From the NCBI GenBank assembly GCA_964019135.1, contig OZ025252.1:6216823-6280822 (forward strand): a stretch of 64,000 bases of DNA. The letters are read 5' to 3'. Below are positions 46,101 to 61,100 of the stretch, in pieces; within the stretch, counting starts at the first letter, position 1, and every line of letters begins with the position of its first letter. The notes under the pieces were generated by a model, which had not been told where the DNA came from, made no database searches, and saw only the letters and a list, made by a program, of their open reading frames with translations. The position numbers and the translations under genes are program-made. This DNA comes from Arenicola marina (taxonomy: Eukaryota; Annelida; Polychaeta; Arenicolidae).

Positions 46101-49100
46101 GATTACTCACACGGTGACACCCAGCCCGATGGCCTCAATGAGGGAATCACAATGATGGAGATTACTCACACGGTGACACCCAGCCCGATGGCCTCAATGA
46201 GGGAATCACAATGATGGAGATTACTCACACGGTGACACCCAGCCCGATGGCCTCAATGAGGGAATCACAATGATGGAGATTACTCACACGACGACACCCA
46301 GCCCGATGGCCTCAATGAGGGAATCACAATGATGGAGATTACTCACACGACGACACCCAGCCCGATGGCCTCGATGAGGGAATCACAACGATGGAGATTA
46401 CTCACACGATGACGCCCAGCCCGATGGCCTCAATGAGGGAATCACAATGATGGAAATTACTCACACGGTGACACCCAGCCCGATGGCCTCAATGAGGGAA
46501 TCACAATGATGGAGATTACTCACACGACTACACCCAGCCCGATGGCCTCAATGAGGGAATCACAATGATGGAGATTACTCACACGGTGACGCCCAGCCCG
46601 ATGGCCTCAATGAGGGAATCACAATGATGGAGATTACTCACACGGTGACACCCAGCCCGATGGCCTCAATGAGGGAATCACAATGATGGAGATTACTCAC
46701 ACGGTGACACCCAGCCCGATGGCCTCAATGAGGGAATCACAATGATGGAGATTACTCACACGGTGACACCCAGCCCGATGGCCTCAATGAGGGAATCACA
46801 ATGATGGAGATTACTCACACGGTGACACCCAGCCCGATGGCCTCAATGAGGGAATCACAATGATGGAGATTACTCACACGGTGACACCCAGCCCGATGGC
46901 CTCAATGAGGGAATCACAATGATGGAGATTACTCACACGACGACACCCAGCCCGATGGCCTCAATGAGGGAATCACAATGATGGAGATTACTCACACGGT
47001 GACACCCAGCCCGATGGCCTCAATGAGGGAATCACAATGATGGAGATTACTCACACGACGACACCCAGCCCGATGGCCTCAATGAGGGAATCACAATGAT
47101 GGAGATTACTCACACGACGACACCCAGCCCGATGGCCTCAATGAGGGAATCACAATGATGGAGATTACTCACACGACGACACCCAGCCCGATGGCCTCAA
47201 TGAGGGAATCACAATGATGGAGATTACTCACACGAGGACACCCAGCCCGATGGCCTCAATGAGGGAATCACAATGATGGAGATTACTCACACGGTGACAC
47301 CCAGCCCGATGGGCTCAATGAGGGAATCACAATGATGGAGATTACTCACACGGTGACACCCAGCCCGATGGGCTCAATGAGGGAATCACAATGATGGAGA
47401 TTACTCACACGGTGACACCCAGCCCGATGGCCTCAATGAGGGAATCACAATGATGGAGATTACTCACACGACGACACCCAGCCAGATGGCCTCAATGAGG
47501 GAATCACAATGATGGAGATTACTCACACGGTGACACCCAGCCCGATGGGCTCAATGAGGGAATCACAATGATGGAGATTACTCACACGACGACACCCAGC
47601 CCGATGGCCTCAATGAGGGAATCACAATGATGGAGATTACTCATACGACGACACCCAGCCCGATGGCCTCAATGAGGGAATCACAATGATGGAGATTACT
47701 CACACGACGACACCCAGCCCGATGGCCTCAATGAGGGAATCACAATGATGGAGATTACTCACACGAGGACACCCAGCCCGATGGCCTCAATGAGGGAATC
47801 ACAATGATGGAGATTACTCACACGACGACACCCAGCCCGATGGCCTCAATGAGGGAATCACAATGATGGAGATTACTCACACGAGGACACCCAGCCCGAT
47901 GGCCTCAATGAGGGAATCACAATGATGGAGATTACTCACCCGACGACACCCAGCCCGATGGCCTCAATGAGGGAATCACAATGATGGAGATTACTCACAC
48001 GGTGACACCCAGCCCGATGGCCTCAATGAGGGAATCACAATGATGGAGATTACTCACACGGTGACACCCAGCCCGATGGGCTCAATGAGGGAATCACAAT
48101 GATGGAGATTACTCACACGGTGACACCCAGCCCGATGGGCTCAATGAGGGAATCACAATGATGGAGATTACTCACACGGTGACACCCAGCCCGATGGGCT
48201 CAATGAGGGAATCACAATGATGGAGATTACTCACACGGTGACACCCAGCCCGATGGCCTCAATGAGGGAATCACAATGATGGAGATTACTCACACAGTGA
48301 CACCCAGCCCGATGGCCTCAATGAGGGAATCACAATGATGGAGATTACTCACACGACGACACCCAGCCCGATGGCCTCAATGAGGGAATCACAATGATGG
48401 AGATTACTCACACGAGGACACCCAGCCCGATGGCCTCAATGAGGGAATCACAATGATGGAGATTACTCACACGACGACACCCAGCCCGATGGCCTCAATG
48501 AGGGAATCACAATGATGGAGATTACTCACACGGTGACACCCAGCCCGATGGCCTCAATGAGGGAATCACAATGATGGAGATTACTCACACGGTGACACCC
48601 AGCCCGATGGGCTCAATGAGGGAATCACAATGATGGAGATTACTCACACGGTGACACCCAGCCCGATGGGCTCAATGAGGGAATCACAATGATGGAGATT
48701 ACTCACACGGTGACACCCAGCCCGATGGCCTCAATGAGGGAATCACAATGATGGAGATTACTCACACGACGACACCCAGCCCGATGGCCTCAATGAGGGA
48801 ATCACAATGATGGAGATTACTCACACGGTGACACCCAGCCCGATGGGCTCAATGAGGGAATCACAATGATGGAGATTACTCACACGGTGACACCCGGCCC
48901 GATGGGCTCAATGAGGGAATCACAATGATGGAGATTACTCACACGGTGACACCCAGCCCGATGGGCTCAATGAGGGAATCACAATGATGGAGATTACTCA
49001 CACGGTGACACCCAGCCTGATGGGCTCAATGAGGGAATCACAATGATGGAGATTACTCACACGGTGACACCCAGCCCGATGGGCTCAATGAGGGAATCAC

Positions 49101-52100
49101 AATGATGGAGATTACTCACACGGTGACACCCAGCCCGATGGCCTCAATGAGGGAATCACAATGATGGAGATTACTCACACGACGACACCCAGCCCGATGG
49201 CCTCAATGAGGGAATCACAATGATGGAGATTACTCACACGACGACACTCAGCCCGATGGCCTCAATGAGGGAATCACAATGATGGAGATTACTCACACGG
49301 TGACACCCAGCCCGATGGGCTCAATGAGGGAATCACAATGATGGAGATTACTCACACGGTGACACCCAGCCCGATGGGCTCAATGAGGGAATCACAATGA
49401 TGGAGATTACTCACACGGTGACACCCAGCCCGATGGCCTCAATGAGGGAATCACAATGATGGAGATTACTCACACGACGACACCCAGCCCGATGGCCTCA
49501 ATGAGGGAATCACAATGATGGAGATTACTCACACGACGACACTCAGCCCGATGGCCTCAATGAGGGAATCACAATGATGGAGATTACTCACACGGTGACA
49601 CCCAGCCCGATGGCCTCAATGAGGGAATCACAATGATGGAGATTACTCACACGACGACACTCAGCCCGATGGCCTCAATGAGGGAATCACAATGATGGAG
49701 ATTACTCACACGGTGACACCCAGCCCGATGGGCTCAATGAGGGAATCACAATGATGGAGATTACTCACACGGTGACACCCAGCCCGATGGGCTCAATGAG
49801 GGAATCACAATGATGGAGATTACTCACACGGTGACACCCAGCCCGATGGGCTCAATGAGGGAATCACAATGATGGAGATTACTCACACGGTGACACCCAG
49901 CCCGATGGGCTCAATGAGGGAATCACAATGATGGAGATTACTCACACGGTGACACCCAGCCCGATGGCCTCAATGAGGGAATCACAATGATGGAGATTAC
50001 TCACACGACGACACCCAGCCCGATGGCCTCAATGAGGGAATCACAATGATGGAGATTACTCACACGGTGACACCCAGCCCGATGGGCTCAATGAGGGAAT
50101 CACAATGATGGAGATTACTCACACGACGACACCCAGCCCGATGGCCTCAATGAGGGAATCACAATGATGGAGATTACTCACACGACGACACCCAGCCCGA
50201 TGGCCTCAATGAGGGAATCACAATGATGGAGATTACTCACACGGTGACACCCAGCCCGATGGCCTCAATGAGGGAATCACAATGATGGAGATTACTCACA
50301 CGACGACACCCAGCCCGATGGCTTCGATGCCTGCCATCACCAGGAAGACGAAGCCCTTCATGAAGAGCAGCGTGGCGCCGTAGATGGGGTTGAAGACGAT
50401 ACTGCCCGCCAGGGAACACAGCGTGTCCACCACACCAAGGGCCGAGAACAAGGCGCCTGCAACAGAAGGCGTGATTTATTCATAAAGCGCATTTCGTGTC
50501 GATAATGTCAGTCTCAGACATATAATTTTATTCCGTCTGGATGGATCCATTCTGCGACACTAATAGACCGACCCAGGCTGTCAGTCATTTACTGAGGTCA
50601 CTGTTTCTTTTATCCAATCACGTAGTGAAAAAAAAGTCTTCCATGTGCGTTATATCCGACAAACAAATCCGACAAACAAAGCCGCATGTCACTTTCTTGT
50701 CAGTTTCAGAGATGAGTACTTCTCACTTGTATTCCATCAGCTATGATCGTCAATTTCATACTCACGATTAAGGAACAAGGACTCAAGCGTGGGCGGGGCT
50801 TAGTGTCTGAGTGTGGATTGGTCTATTTTATTCTGTATACACTGATCCATACTCCGACACTAAGCCCCGCCCACGCTTGAGTCTTTTATCCTTAATCGTG
50901 AGTACGAAATTGACAATCATGGCTGATGGTAGGTACAAGTCAGAAGTACTCATCTCTGAGAATGACAAGAAAGTGACCTGCGGCTATGTTTGTCGGACAT
51001 TGTTGTCGGACATAACGCACGTGGAAGTACACGATTTGATAAAAACAACAGTTACGTCAATGACTGATTGACAGCCTGGATTTGCCTTCAGCCACAGTAG
51101 TCGTCATTTAATGGATTGCGTATTTAGAACTACAGTCAGACCTCGTTCGACCTAAACTAATACCGGACAATGAAGTGTCATATTAAAGGATTTAGAATTC
51201 CCAGGCGTTGTTGTCACTTACATGACGCATCGAAAAACATCGCTTGTGCCTGATATCTATAGTCTATGAGTACATGTTCCTTTGTTTGTGACATTGAACA
51301 CTTGTGGGTAAACTTCACTGACGTCACTGATCGAGAAATTTATCTACTACATCACACTCTGGTACTGGCAGAATAGATGTATAGACCTCAGGGACATCTT
51401 GCCCTTTTGAAGTTGACAGTGATAATCGCCATCTTTGTTATGCAACAACAGATACGCGAGTGAATTTGATCCTCCGTCCTTTTTTGTGTCTAATTGCAAT
51501 TAAAAGTCGGCGATGCAGCACTGAATGTGATCATAACATTCCAGTCATCACACAACATAACAAAACTGGCCAGCTTCGTTGGAACCTAGCCGTGTCCGTG
51601 TCTGACGACACGTGGAGGATAAGACGAGCAACTAGAATTGTGGATATCCGATATACGTAGAACTATGGCCGATCAAGGATTTCCGGTTGGTCTGAGGTCG
51701 CACGAACGACGCGAGACGTTTCCGGTTACAAGGTTACTTGGAAAGCACGTGGTGCCGTCAGCGAGGCATGCCTGGATAAGGATTTTAGCTCTCAAGCCTC
51801 AAGTCGATATTTGGGCTGTTATGTTCGGGCAGGACTATGTTAAGATTAACGGGGTCTGACTGTAGGGCTAAATGAAATGGTATTATGATGTCTTAATTGG
51901 TCCTAAGGGGTGAGTTCATGACCCTGATCATGGTGACGCCTATCTTGCTGGTCCTGAGGTGTGATCTTGGAGTTCATGGCCCTGATCATGGTGACGCCTA
52001 CCTTGCTGGTCCTGAGGGGTGATCTTGGAGTTCATGACCCTGATCATGGTGACGCCTACATTGCTGGTCCTGAGGGGTAATCTCGGAGTTCATGATCCTG

Positions 52101-55100
52101 ATCATAGTGACGCCTACCTTGCTGGTCCTGATGTGATCTTGGAGTTCATGGCCCCGATCATGGTGACGCCTACCTTGCTGGTCCTGAGGGGTGAGTTCAT
52201 TACCCTGATCACGGTGACGTCTACCTTGCTGGTCCTGAGGTGTGATCTTGGAGTTCATGGCCCTGATCATGGTGACGCCTACCTTGCTGGTCCTGAGGGG
52301 TTAGTTCATGGCCCTGATCATGGTGACGCCTATCTTGCCGGTCCTGAGGGGTGATCTTGGAGTTCATGGCCCTGATCATGGTGACGCCTACCTTGCTGGT
52401 CCTGAGGGGTGATCTTGGAGTTCATGACCCTGATCATGGTGACGCCTACATTGCTGGTCCTGAGGGGTAATCTCGGAGTTCATGATCCTGATCATAGTGA
52501 CGCCTACCTTGCTGGTCCTGATGTGATCTTGGAGTTCATGGCCCCGATCATGGTGACGCCTACCTTGCTGGTCCTGAGGGGTGAGTTCATTACCCTGATC
52601 ACGGTGACGTCTACCTTGTTGGTCCTGAGGTGTGATCTTGGAGTTCATGGCCCTGATCATGGTGACGCCTACCTTGCTGGTCCTGAGGGGTTAGTTCATG
52701 GCCCTGATCATGGTGACGCCTATCTTGCTGGTCCTGAGGGGTGATCTTGGAGTTCATGGCCCTGATCATGGTGACGCCTACCTTGCTGGTCCTGAGGGGT
52801 GATCTTGGAGTTCATGGCCCTGATCATGGTGACGCCTACCTTGCTGGTCCTGAGGGGTGATCTTGGAGTTCATGGCTCTGATCATGGTGACGCCTACCTT
52901 GCTGGTCCTGAGGGGTGATCTTGGAGTTCATGGCCCTGATCATGGTGACGCCTACCTTGCTGGTCCTGAGGGGTGATCTTGGAGTTCATGGCTCTGATCA
53001 TAGTGACGCCTACCTAGCTGGTCCTGAGGGGTGATCTTGGAGTTCATGACCCTGATCATGGTGACGCCTACCTTGCTGGTCCCGAGGGGTGATCTTGGAG
53101 TTCCTGGCCCTGATCATGGTGACGCCTACTTTGCTGGTCCTGAGGGGTGATCTTTGAGTTCATGACCCTGATCATGGTGACGCCTACCTTGCTGGTCCTG
53201 AGGGGTGATCTTGGAGTTCATGGCCCTGATCATGGTGACGCCTACCTTGCTGGTCCTGAGGGGTGAGGTCATGGCCCTGATCATGGTGACGCCTACCTTG
53301 CTGGTCCTGAGGGGTGATCTTGGAGTTCATGGCCCTGATCATGGTGACGCATACCTTGCTGGTCCTGAGGGGTGATCTTGGAGTTCATGGCCCTGATCAT
53401 GGTGACGTCTACCTTGCTGGTCCTGAGGGGTGATCTTGGAGTTCATGGCTCTGCTCATGGTGACGCCTACCTTGCTGGTCCTGAGGGGTGATCTTGGAGT
53501 TCATGGCCCTGATCATGGTGACGCCTACCTTGCTGGTCCTGAGGGGTGATCTTGGAGTTCATGGCTCTGTTCATGGTGACGCTTACCTTGTTGGTCCTGA
53601 GGGGTGATATTGGAGTTTATGGCCCTGATCATGGTGACGCCTACCTTGTTGGTCCTGAGGGGTGATCTTGGAGTTCGTGGCTCTGATCATGGTGACGCCT
53701 ACCTTGTTGGTCCTGAGGGGTGATATTGGAGTTCGTGGCTCTGATCATGGTGACGTCTACCTTGCTGGTCCTGAGGGGTTAGTTCATGGCCCTGATCATG
53801 GTGACGCCTACATTGCTGGTCCTGAGGGGTGATCTTGGAGGTCATGGCCCTGATCATGGTGACGCCTATCTTGCTGGTCCTGAGGGGTGAGTTCATGGCC
53901 CTGATCATGGTGACGCCTACCTTGCTGGTCCTGAGGGGTGATCTTGGAGTTCATGGCCCTGATCATGGTGACGCCTACCCTGCTGGTCCTGAGGGGTGAT
54001 CTTGGAGGTCATGGCCCTGATCATGGTGACGCCTACCTTGCTGGTCCTGAGGGGTGAGTTCATGGCTCTGATCATAGTGACGCCTACCTTGCTGGTCCTG
54101 AGGGGTGATCTTGGAGTTCATGGCCCTGATCATGGTGACGCCTACCTTGCTGGTCCTGAGGGGTGATCTTGGAGTTCATGGCTCTGATCATGGTGACGCC
54201 TACCGTGCTGGTCCTGAGGGGTGATCTTGAAGTTCATGGCCCTGATCATGGTGACGCCTACCTTGCTGGTCCTGAGGGGTGATCTTGGAGTTCATGGCTC
54301 TGATTATAGTGACGCCTACCTTGCTGGTCCTGAGGGGTGATCTTGGAGTTCATGACCCTGATCATGGTGACGCCTACCTTGCTGGTCCCGAGGGGTGATC
54401 TTGGAGTTCCTGGCCCTGATCATGGTGACGCCTACTTTGCTGGTCCTGAGGGGTGATCTTGGAGTTCATGACCCTGATCATGGTGACGCCTACCTTGCTG
54501 GTCCTGAAGGGTGATCTTGGAGTTCATGGCCCTGATCATGGTGACGCCTACCTTGCTGGTCCTGAGGGGTTATCTTGGAGTTCATGGCCCTGATCATGGT
54601 GACGTCTACCTTGCTGGTCCTGAGGGTTGATCTTGGAGTTCATGGCTCTGCTCATGGTGACGCCTACCTTACTGGTCCTGAGGGGTGATCTTGGAGTTCA
54701 TGGCTCTGTTCATGGTGACGCTTACCTTGTTGGTCCTGAGGGGTGATCTTGGAGTTCATGGCCCTGATCATGGTGACGCCTACCTTGTTGGTCCTGAGGG
54801 GTGATCTTGGAGTTCGTGGCTCTGATCATGGTGACGCCTACCTTGTTAGTCCTGAGGGGTGATATTGGAGTTCGTGGCTCTGATCATGGTGACGTCTACC
54901 TTGCTGGTCCTGAGGGGTTAGTTCATGGCCCTGATCATGGTGACGCCTACCTTGCTGGCCCTGAGGGTTGATCTTGGAGTTCATGACCCTGATCATGGTG
55001 ACGCCTACCTTGTTGGTCCTGAGGGGTGATATTGGAGTTCATGGCCCTGATCATGGTGACGCCTACATTGCTGGTCCTGAGGGGTGATCTTGGAGGTCAT

Positions 55101-58100
55101 GGCCCTGATCATGGTGACGCCTATCTTGCTGGTCCTGAGGGGTGAGTTCATGGCCTTGATCATGGTGACGCCTACCTTGCTGGTCCTGAGGGGTGATCTT
55201 GGAGTTCATGGCCCTGATCATGGTAACGCCTACCTTGCTGGTCCTGAGGGGTGATCTTGGAGTTCATGGCCCTGATCATGGTGACGCCTACCCTGCTGGT
55301 CCTGAGGGGTGATCTTGGAGGTCATGGACCTGATCATGGTGACGCCTACCTTGCTGGTCCTGAGGGGTGAGTTCATGGCTCTGATCATAGTGACGCCTAC
55401 CTTGCTGGTCCTGAGGGGTGATCTTGGAGTTCACGGCCCTGATCATGGTGACGCCTACCTTGCTGGTCCTGAGGCGTGAGTTCATGACCCTGATCATGGT
55501 GACGCCTACCTTGCTCGTCTTGAGGGGTGATCTTGGAGTTCATGGCCCTGATCATGGTGACGCCTACCTTGCTGGTCCTGAGGGGTGATCTTGGAGTTCA
55601 TGGCTCTGATCATGGTGACGCCTACCTTGCTGGTCCTGAGGGGTGATCTTGGAGTTCATGGCCCTGAACATGGTGACGCCTACCTTGGTGGTCCTGAGGG
55701 GTGATCTTGGAGTTCATGGCTCTGATCATAGTGACGCCTACCTTGCTGGTCCTGAGGGGTGATCTTGGAGTTCATGACCCTGATCATGGTGACGCCTACC
55801 TTGCTGGTCCTGAGAGGTGATCTTGGAGTTCATGACCCTGATCATGGTGACGCCTACCTTGCTGGTCCTGAGGGGTGATCTTGGAGTTCATGGCCCTGAT
55901 CATGGTGACGCCTACCTTGCTGGTCCTGAGGGGTGAGGTCATGACCCTGATCATGGTGACGCCTACCTTGCTGGTCCTGAGGGGTGATCTTGGAGTTCAT
56001 GGCCCTGATCATGGTGACGCCTACTTTGCTGGTCCTGAGGGGTGATCTTGGAGTTCATGGCCCTGATCATGGTGACGCCTACCTTGCTGGTCCTGAGGGG
56101 TGATCTTGGAGTTCATGGCCCTGATCATGGTGACGCCTACCTTGCTTGTCCTGAGGGGTGATCTTGGAGTTCATGGCTCTGCTCATGGTGACGCCTACCT
56201 TGTTGGTCCTGAGGGGTGATCTTGGAGTTCATGGCCCTGATCATGGTGACGCCTACCTTGTTGGTCCTGAGGGGTGGCGTTCGTGGCTCTGATCATGGTG
56301 ACGTCTACCTTGCTGGTCCTGAGGGGTTAGTTCATGGCCCTGATCATGGTGATGCCTACCTTGCTGGTCCTGAGGGGTGATCTTGGAGTTCATGGCCCTG
56401 ATCATGGTGACGCCTACCTTGCTGGTCCTGAGGGGTGAGGTCATGACCCTGATCATGGTGACGCCTACCTTGCTGGTCCTGAGGGGTGATCTTGGAGTTC
56501 ATGGCCCTGATCATGGTGACGCCTACTTTGCTGGTCCTGAGGGGTGATCTTGGAGTTCATGGCCCTGATCATGGTGACGCCTACCTTGCTGGTCCTGAGG
56601 GGTGATCTTGGAGTTCATGGCCCTGATCATGGTGACGCCTACCTTGCTTGTCCTGAGGGGTGATCTTGGAGTTCATGGCTCTGCTCATGGTGACGCCTAC
56701 CTTGTTGGTCCTGAGGGGTGATCTTGGAGTTCATGGCCCTGATCATGGTGACGCCTACCTTGTTGGTCCTGAGGGGTGGCGTTCGTGGCTCTGATCATGG
56801 TGACGTCTACCTTGCTGGTCCTGAGGGGTTAGTTCATGGCTCTGATCATGGTGACGCCTACATTGCTGGTCCTAAGGGGTGATCTTGGAGGTCATGGCCC
56901 TGATCATGGTGACGCCTACCTTGCTGGTCCTGAGGAGTGAGTTCATGGCCTCGATCATGGTGACGCCTACCTTGCTGGTCCTGAGGGGTGATCTTGGAGG
57001 TCATGGCCCTGATCATGTTGACGCCTACCTTGCTGGTCCTGATGGGTGAGTTCATGGCCTTGATCATGGTGACGCCTATCTTGCTGGTCCTGAGGGGTGA
57101 TCTTGGAGTTCATGGCCCTGATCATGGTGACGCCTACCTTGCTGGTCCTGAGGGGTGATCTTGGAGTTCATGGCCCTGATCATGGTGACGCCTACCTTGC
57201 TGGTCCTGAGGGGTGAGGTCATGGCCCTGATCATGGTGACGCCTACCTTGCTGGTCCTGAGGGGTGATCTTGAAGTTCATGGCTCTGATCATGGTGACGC
57301 CTACCTTGCTGGTCCTGAGGGGTGATCTTGAAGTTCATGGCTCTGATCATGGTGACGCCTACCTTGCTGGTCCTGAGGGGTGATCTTGGAGTTCATGGCC
57401 CTGATCATGGTGACGCCTACCTTGTTGGTCCTGAGGGGTGATCTTGGAGTTCATGGCCCTGATCATGGTGACGCCTACCTTGCTGGTCCTGAGGGGTGAT
57501 CTTCGAGGTCATGGCCCTGATCATGGTGACGCCTACCTTGCTGGTCCTGAGGGGTGAGTTCATGGCCCTGATCATGGTGACGCCTACCTTGCTGGTCCTG
57601 AGGGGTGAGTTCATGGCCCTGATCATGGTGACGCCTACCTTGCTGGTCCTGAGGGGTGATCTTGGAGTTCATGGCCTTGATCATGGTGACGCCTACCATG
57701 CTGGTCCTGAGGGGTGAGTTCATGGCCTTGATCATGGTGACGCCTACCGTGCTGGTCCTGAGGGGTGATCTTGGAGTTCATGGCCCTGATCATGGTGACG
57801 CCTACCTTGCTGGTCCTGATGGGTGATCTTGGAGTTCATGGCCCTGGTCATGGTGACGCCTACCTTGCTGGTCCTGAGGGATGAGTTCATGGCCTTGATC
57901 ATGGTGACGCCTACCTTGCTGGTCCTGAGGGGTGATCTTGGAGTTCATGACCCTGGTCATGGTGACGCCTACCTTGCTGGTCCTGAGGGGTGAGTTCATG
58001 GCCTTGAACATGGTGACGCCTACCTTGCTGGTCCTGAGGGGTGATCTTGGAGTTCATGGCCCTGATCATGGTGACGCCTACCTTGGTGGTCCTGAGGGGT

Positions 58101-61100
58101 GAGGTCATGGCCCTGATCATGGTGACGCCTACCTTGCTTGTCCTGAGGGGTGATCTTGGAGTTTCTGGCCCTGATCATGGTGACGCCTACCTTGCTGGTC
58201 CTGAGGGGTGATCTTGGAGTTCATGGCCCTGGTCATGGTGACGCCTACCTTGCTGGTCCTGCGGGGTGATCTCGGAGTTCATGACCCTGATCATAGTGAC
58301 GCCTACCTTGCTGGTCCTGAGGGGTTAGTTCATGGCCCTGATCATGGTGACGCCTACATTGCTGGTCCTGAGGGGTGATCTTGGAGGTCATGGCCCTGAT
58401 CATGGTGACGCCTACCTTGGTGGTCCTGAGGGATTAGTTCATGGCCCTGATCATGGTGACGCCTACCTTGCTGGTCCTGAGGGGTGATCTTGGAGTTCAT
58501 GGCTCTGATCACGGTGACGCCTACCTTGCTGGTCCTGAGGGGTGATCTTGGAGTTCATGGCTCTGATCATGGTGACGCCTACCTTACTGGTCCTGAGGTG
58601 TGATCTTGGAGTTCATGGCTCTGCTCATGGTGACGCCTACCTTGCTGGTCCTGAGGGGTGATATTGGCGTTCGTGGCTCTGATCATGGTGACGTCTACCT
58701 TGCTGGTCCTGAGGGGTTAGTTCATGGCCCTGATCATGGTGACGCCTACCTTGCTGGTCCTGAGGGGTGATCTTGGAGTTCATGGCTCTGATCATGGTGA
58801 CGCCTACCTTACTGGTCCTGAGGTGTGATCTTGGAGTTCATGGCTCTGCTCATGGTGACGCCTACCTTGCTGGTCCTGAGGGGTGATCTTGGAGTTCATG
58901 GCTCTGATCATGATGACGCCTACCTTGCTGATCCTGAGGGGTGATCTTGGAGTTCATGGCTCTGACCATGGTGACGGGGATGGAGCTGGCTAGTCCGACT
59001 GGAGCGACTGCGGGGAACAAAGACAACAACAACATTGGTACACGCGTCCAAATCATCGACGGATTGGTTGGTGGTATATTCAGGACGCTTTTGACTATAT
59101 CTATATTGACTATATCGCGTCAATGGGAGAAAAAAGCGAGACAGGAACCTTGTTCCCAGGGGTAACCCCCTACTTTTTGCGAAGAAGGACATGAGATCTT
59201 TATCCTGCGACCACACAGACATCGCCACAGCGGGGTTCGAACCATCGATCCACGTGCCGTTACGCTCTCAGGTGACCAGAGCGCTTAATGCCAGCGCTCT
59301 AGCCCACTGAGCTACCGGGCCGGCCCCGAGACTCACCCAGGAACCTGGACCAGGTGTTGACTAGGGGACTCGCCGAGGAACATGGACCAGGTGTTGACTT
59401 GGGGACTCGCCGAGGAACATGGACCAGGTGTTGACTTGGGGACTCGCCGAGGAACATGGACCAGGTGTTGACTAGGGGACTCGCCGAGAAACATGGACCA
59501 GGTGTTGACTAGGGGACTCGCCGAGGAACATGGACCAGGTGTTGACTAGGGGACTCGCCGAGAAACATGGACCAGGTGTTGACTAGGGGACTCGCCGAGG
59601 AACATGAACCAGGTGTTGACTAGGGGACTCGCCGAGAAACATGGACCAGGTGTTGACTAGGGGACTCGCCGAGAAACCTGGACCAGGTGTTGACTAGGGG
59701 ACTCGCCGAGGAACATGGACCAGGTGTTGACTAGGGGACTCGCCGAGGAACATGGACCAGGTGTTGACTAGGGGACTCGCCGAGAAACATGGACCAGGTG
59801 TTGACTAGGGGACTCGCCGAGGAACATGGACCAGGTGTTGACTAGGGGACTCGCCGAGGAACATGGACCAGGTGTTGACTAGGGGACTCGCCGAGGAACA
59901 TGGACCAGGTGTTGACTAGGGGACTCGCCGAGAAACATGGACCAGGTGTTGACTAGGGGACTCGCCGAGGAACCTGGACCAGGTGTTGACTAGGGGACTC
60001 GCCGAGGAACATGGACCAGGTGTTGACTAGGGGACTCGCCGAGGAACATGGACCAGGTGTTGACTAGGGGACTCGCCGAGAAACATGGACCAGGTGTTGA
60101 CTAGGGGACTCGCCGAGGAACATGGACCAGGTGTTGACTAGGGGACTCGCCGAGAAACATGGACCAGGTGTTGACTAGGGGACTCGCCGAGGAACCTGGA
60201 CGAGGTGTTGACTAGGGGACTCGCCGAGGAACATGGACCAGGTGTTGACTAGGGGACTCGCCGAGAAACATGGACCAGGTGTTGACTAGGGGACTCGCCG
60301 AGGAACATGGACCAGGTGTTGACTAGGGGACTCGCCGAGAAACATGGACCAGGTGTTGACTAGGGGACTCGCCGAGGAACATGGACCAGGTGTTGACTAG
60401 GGGACTCGCCGAGGAACATGGACCAGGTGTTGACTAGGGGACTCGCCGAGAAACATGGACCAGGTGTTGACTAGGGGACTCGCCGAGGAACCTGGACCAG
60501 GTGTTGACTAGGGGACTCGCCGAGGAACATGGACCAGGTGTTGACTAGGGGACTCGCCGAGGAACATGGACCAGGTGTTGACTAGGGGACTCGCCGAGGA
60601 ACATGGACCAGGTGTTGACTAGGGGACTCGCCGGGAAACATGGACCAGGTGTTGACTAGGGGACTCGCCGAGGAACATGGACCAGGTGTTGACTAGGGGA
60701 CTCGCCGAGAAACATGGACCAGGTGGTGACTAGGGGACTCGCCGAGGAACATGGACCAGGTGTTGACTAGGGGACTCGCCGAGAAACATGGACCAGGTGT
60801 TGACTAGGGGACTCGCCGAGGAACATGGACCAGGTGTTGAGTAGGGGACTCGCCGAGGAACCTGGACCAGGTGTTGACTAGGGGACTCGCCGAGAAACAT
60901 GGACCAGGTGTTGACTAGGGGACTCGCCGAGGAACATGGACCAGGTGTTGAGTAGGGGACTCGCCGAGGAACATGGACCAGGTGTTGACTAGGGGACTCG
61001 CCGAGGAACATGGACCAGGTGTTGACTAGGGGACTCGCCGAGAAACATGGACCAGGTGTTGACTAGGGGACTCGTCGAGGAACCTGGACCAGGTGTTGAC

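Noticed and set aside
43205-50325. Regular 59-bp periodicity resembling a CRISPR array
   Set aside because: There are no unique spacers; whole units are near-identical, and the genome is eukaryotic.
50811-51071. An 86-codon open frame
   Set aside because: It lies in the fold-back MITE and matches no protein pattern.
59200-59323. A tRNA gene with A and B boxes
   Set aside because: It has a SINE body and tail and matches two other copies. I could not fold a complete cloverleaf.
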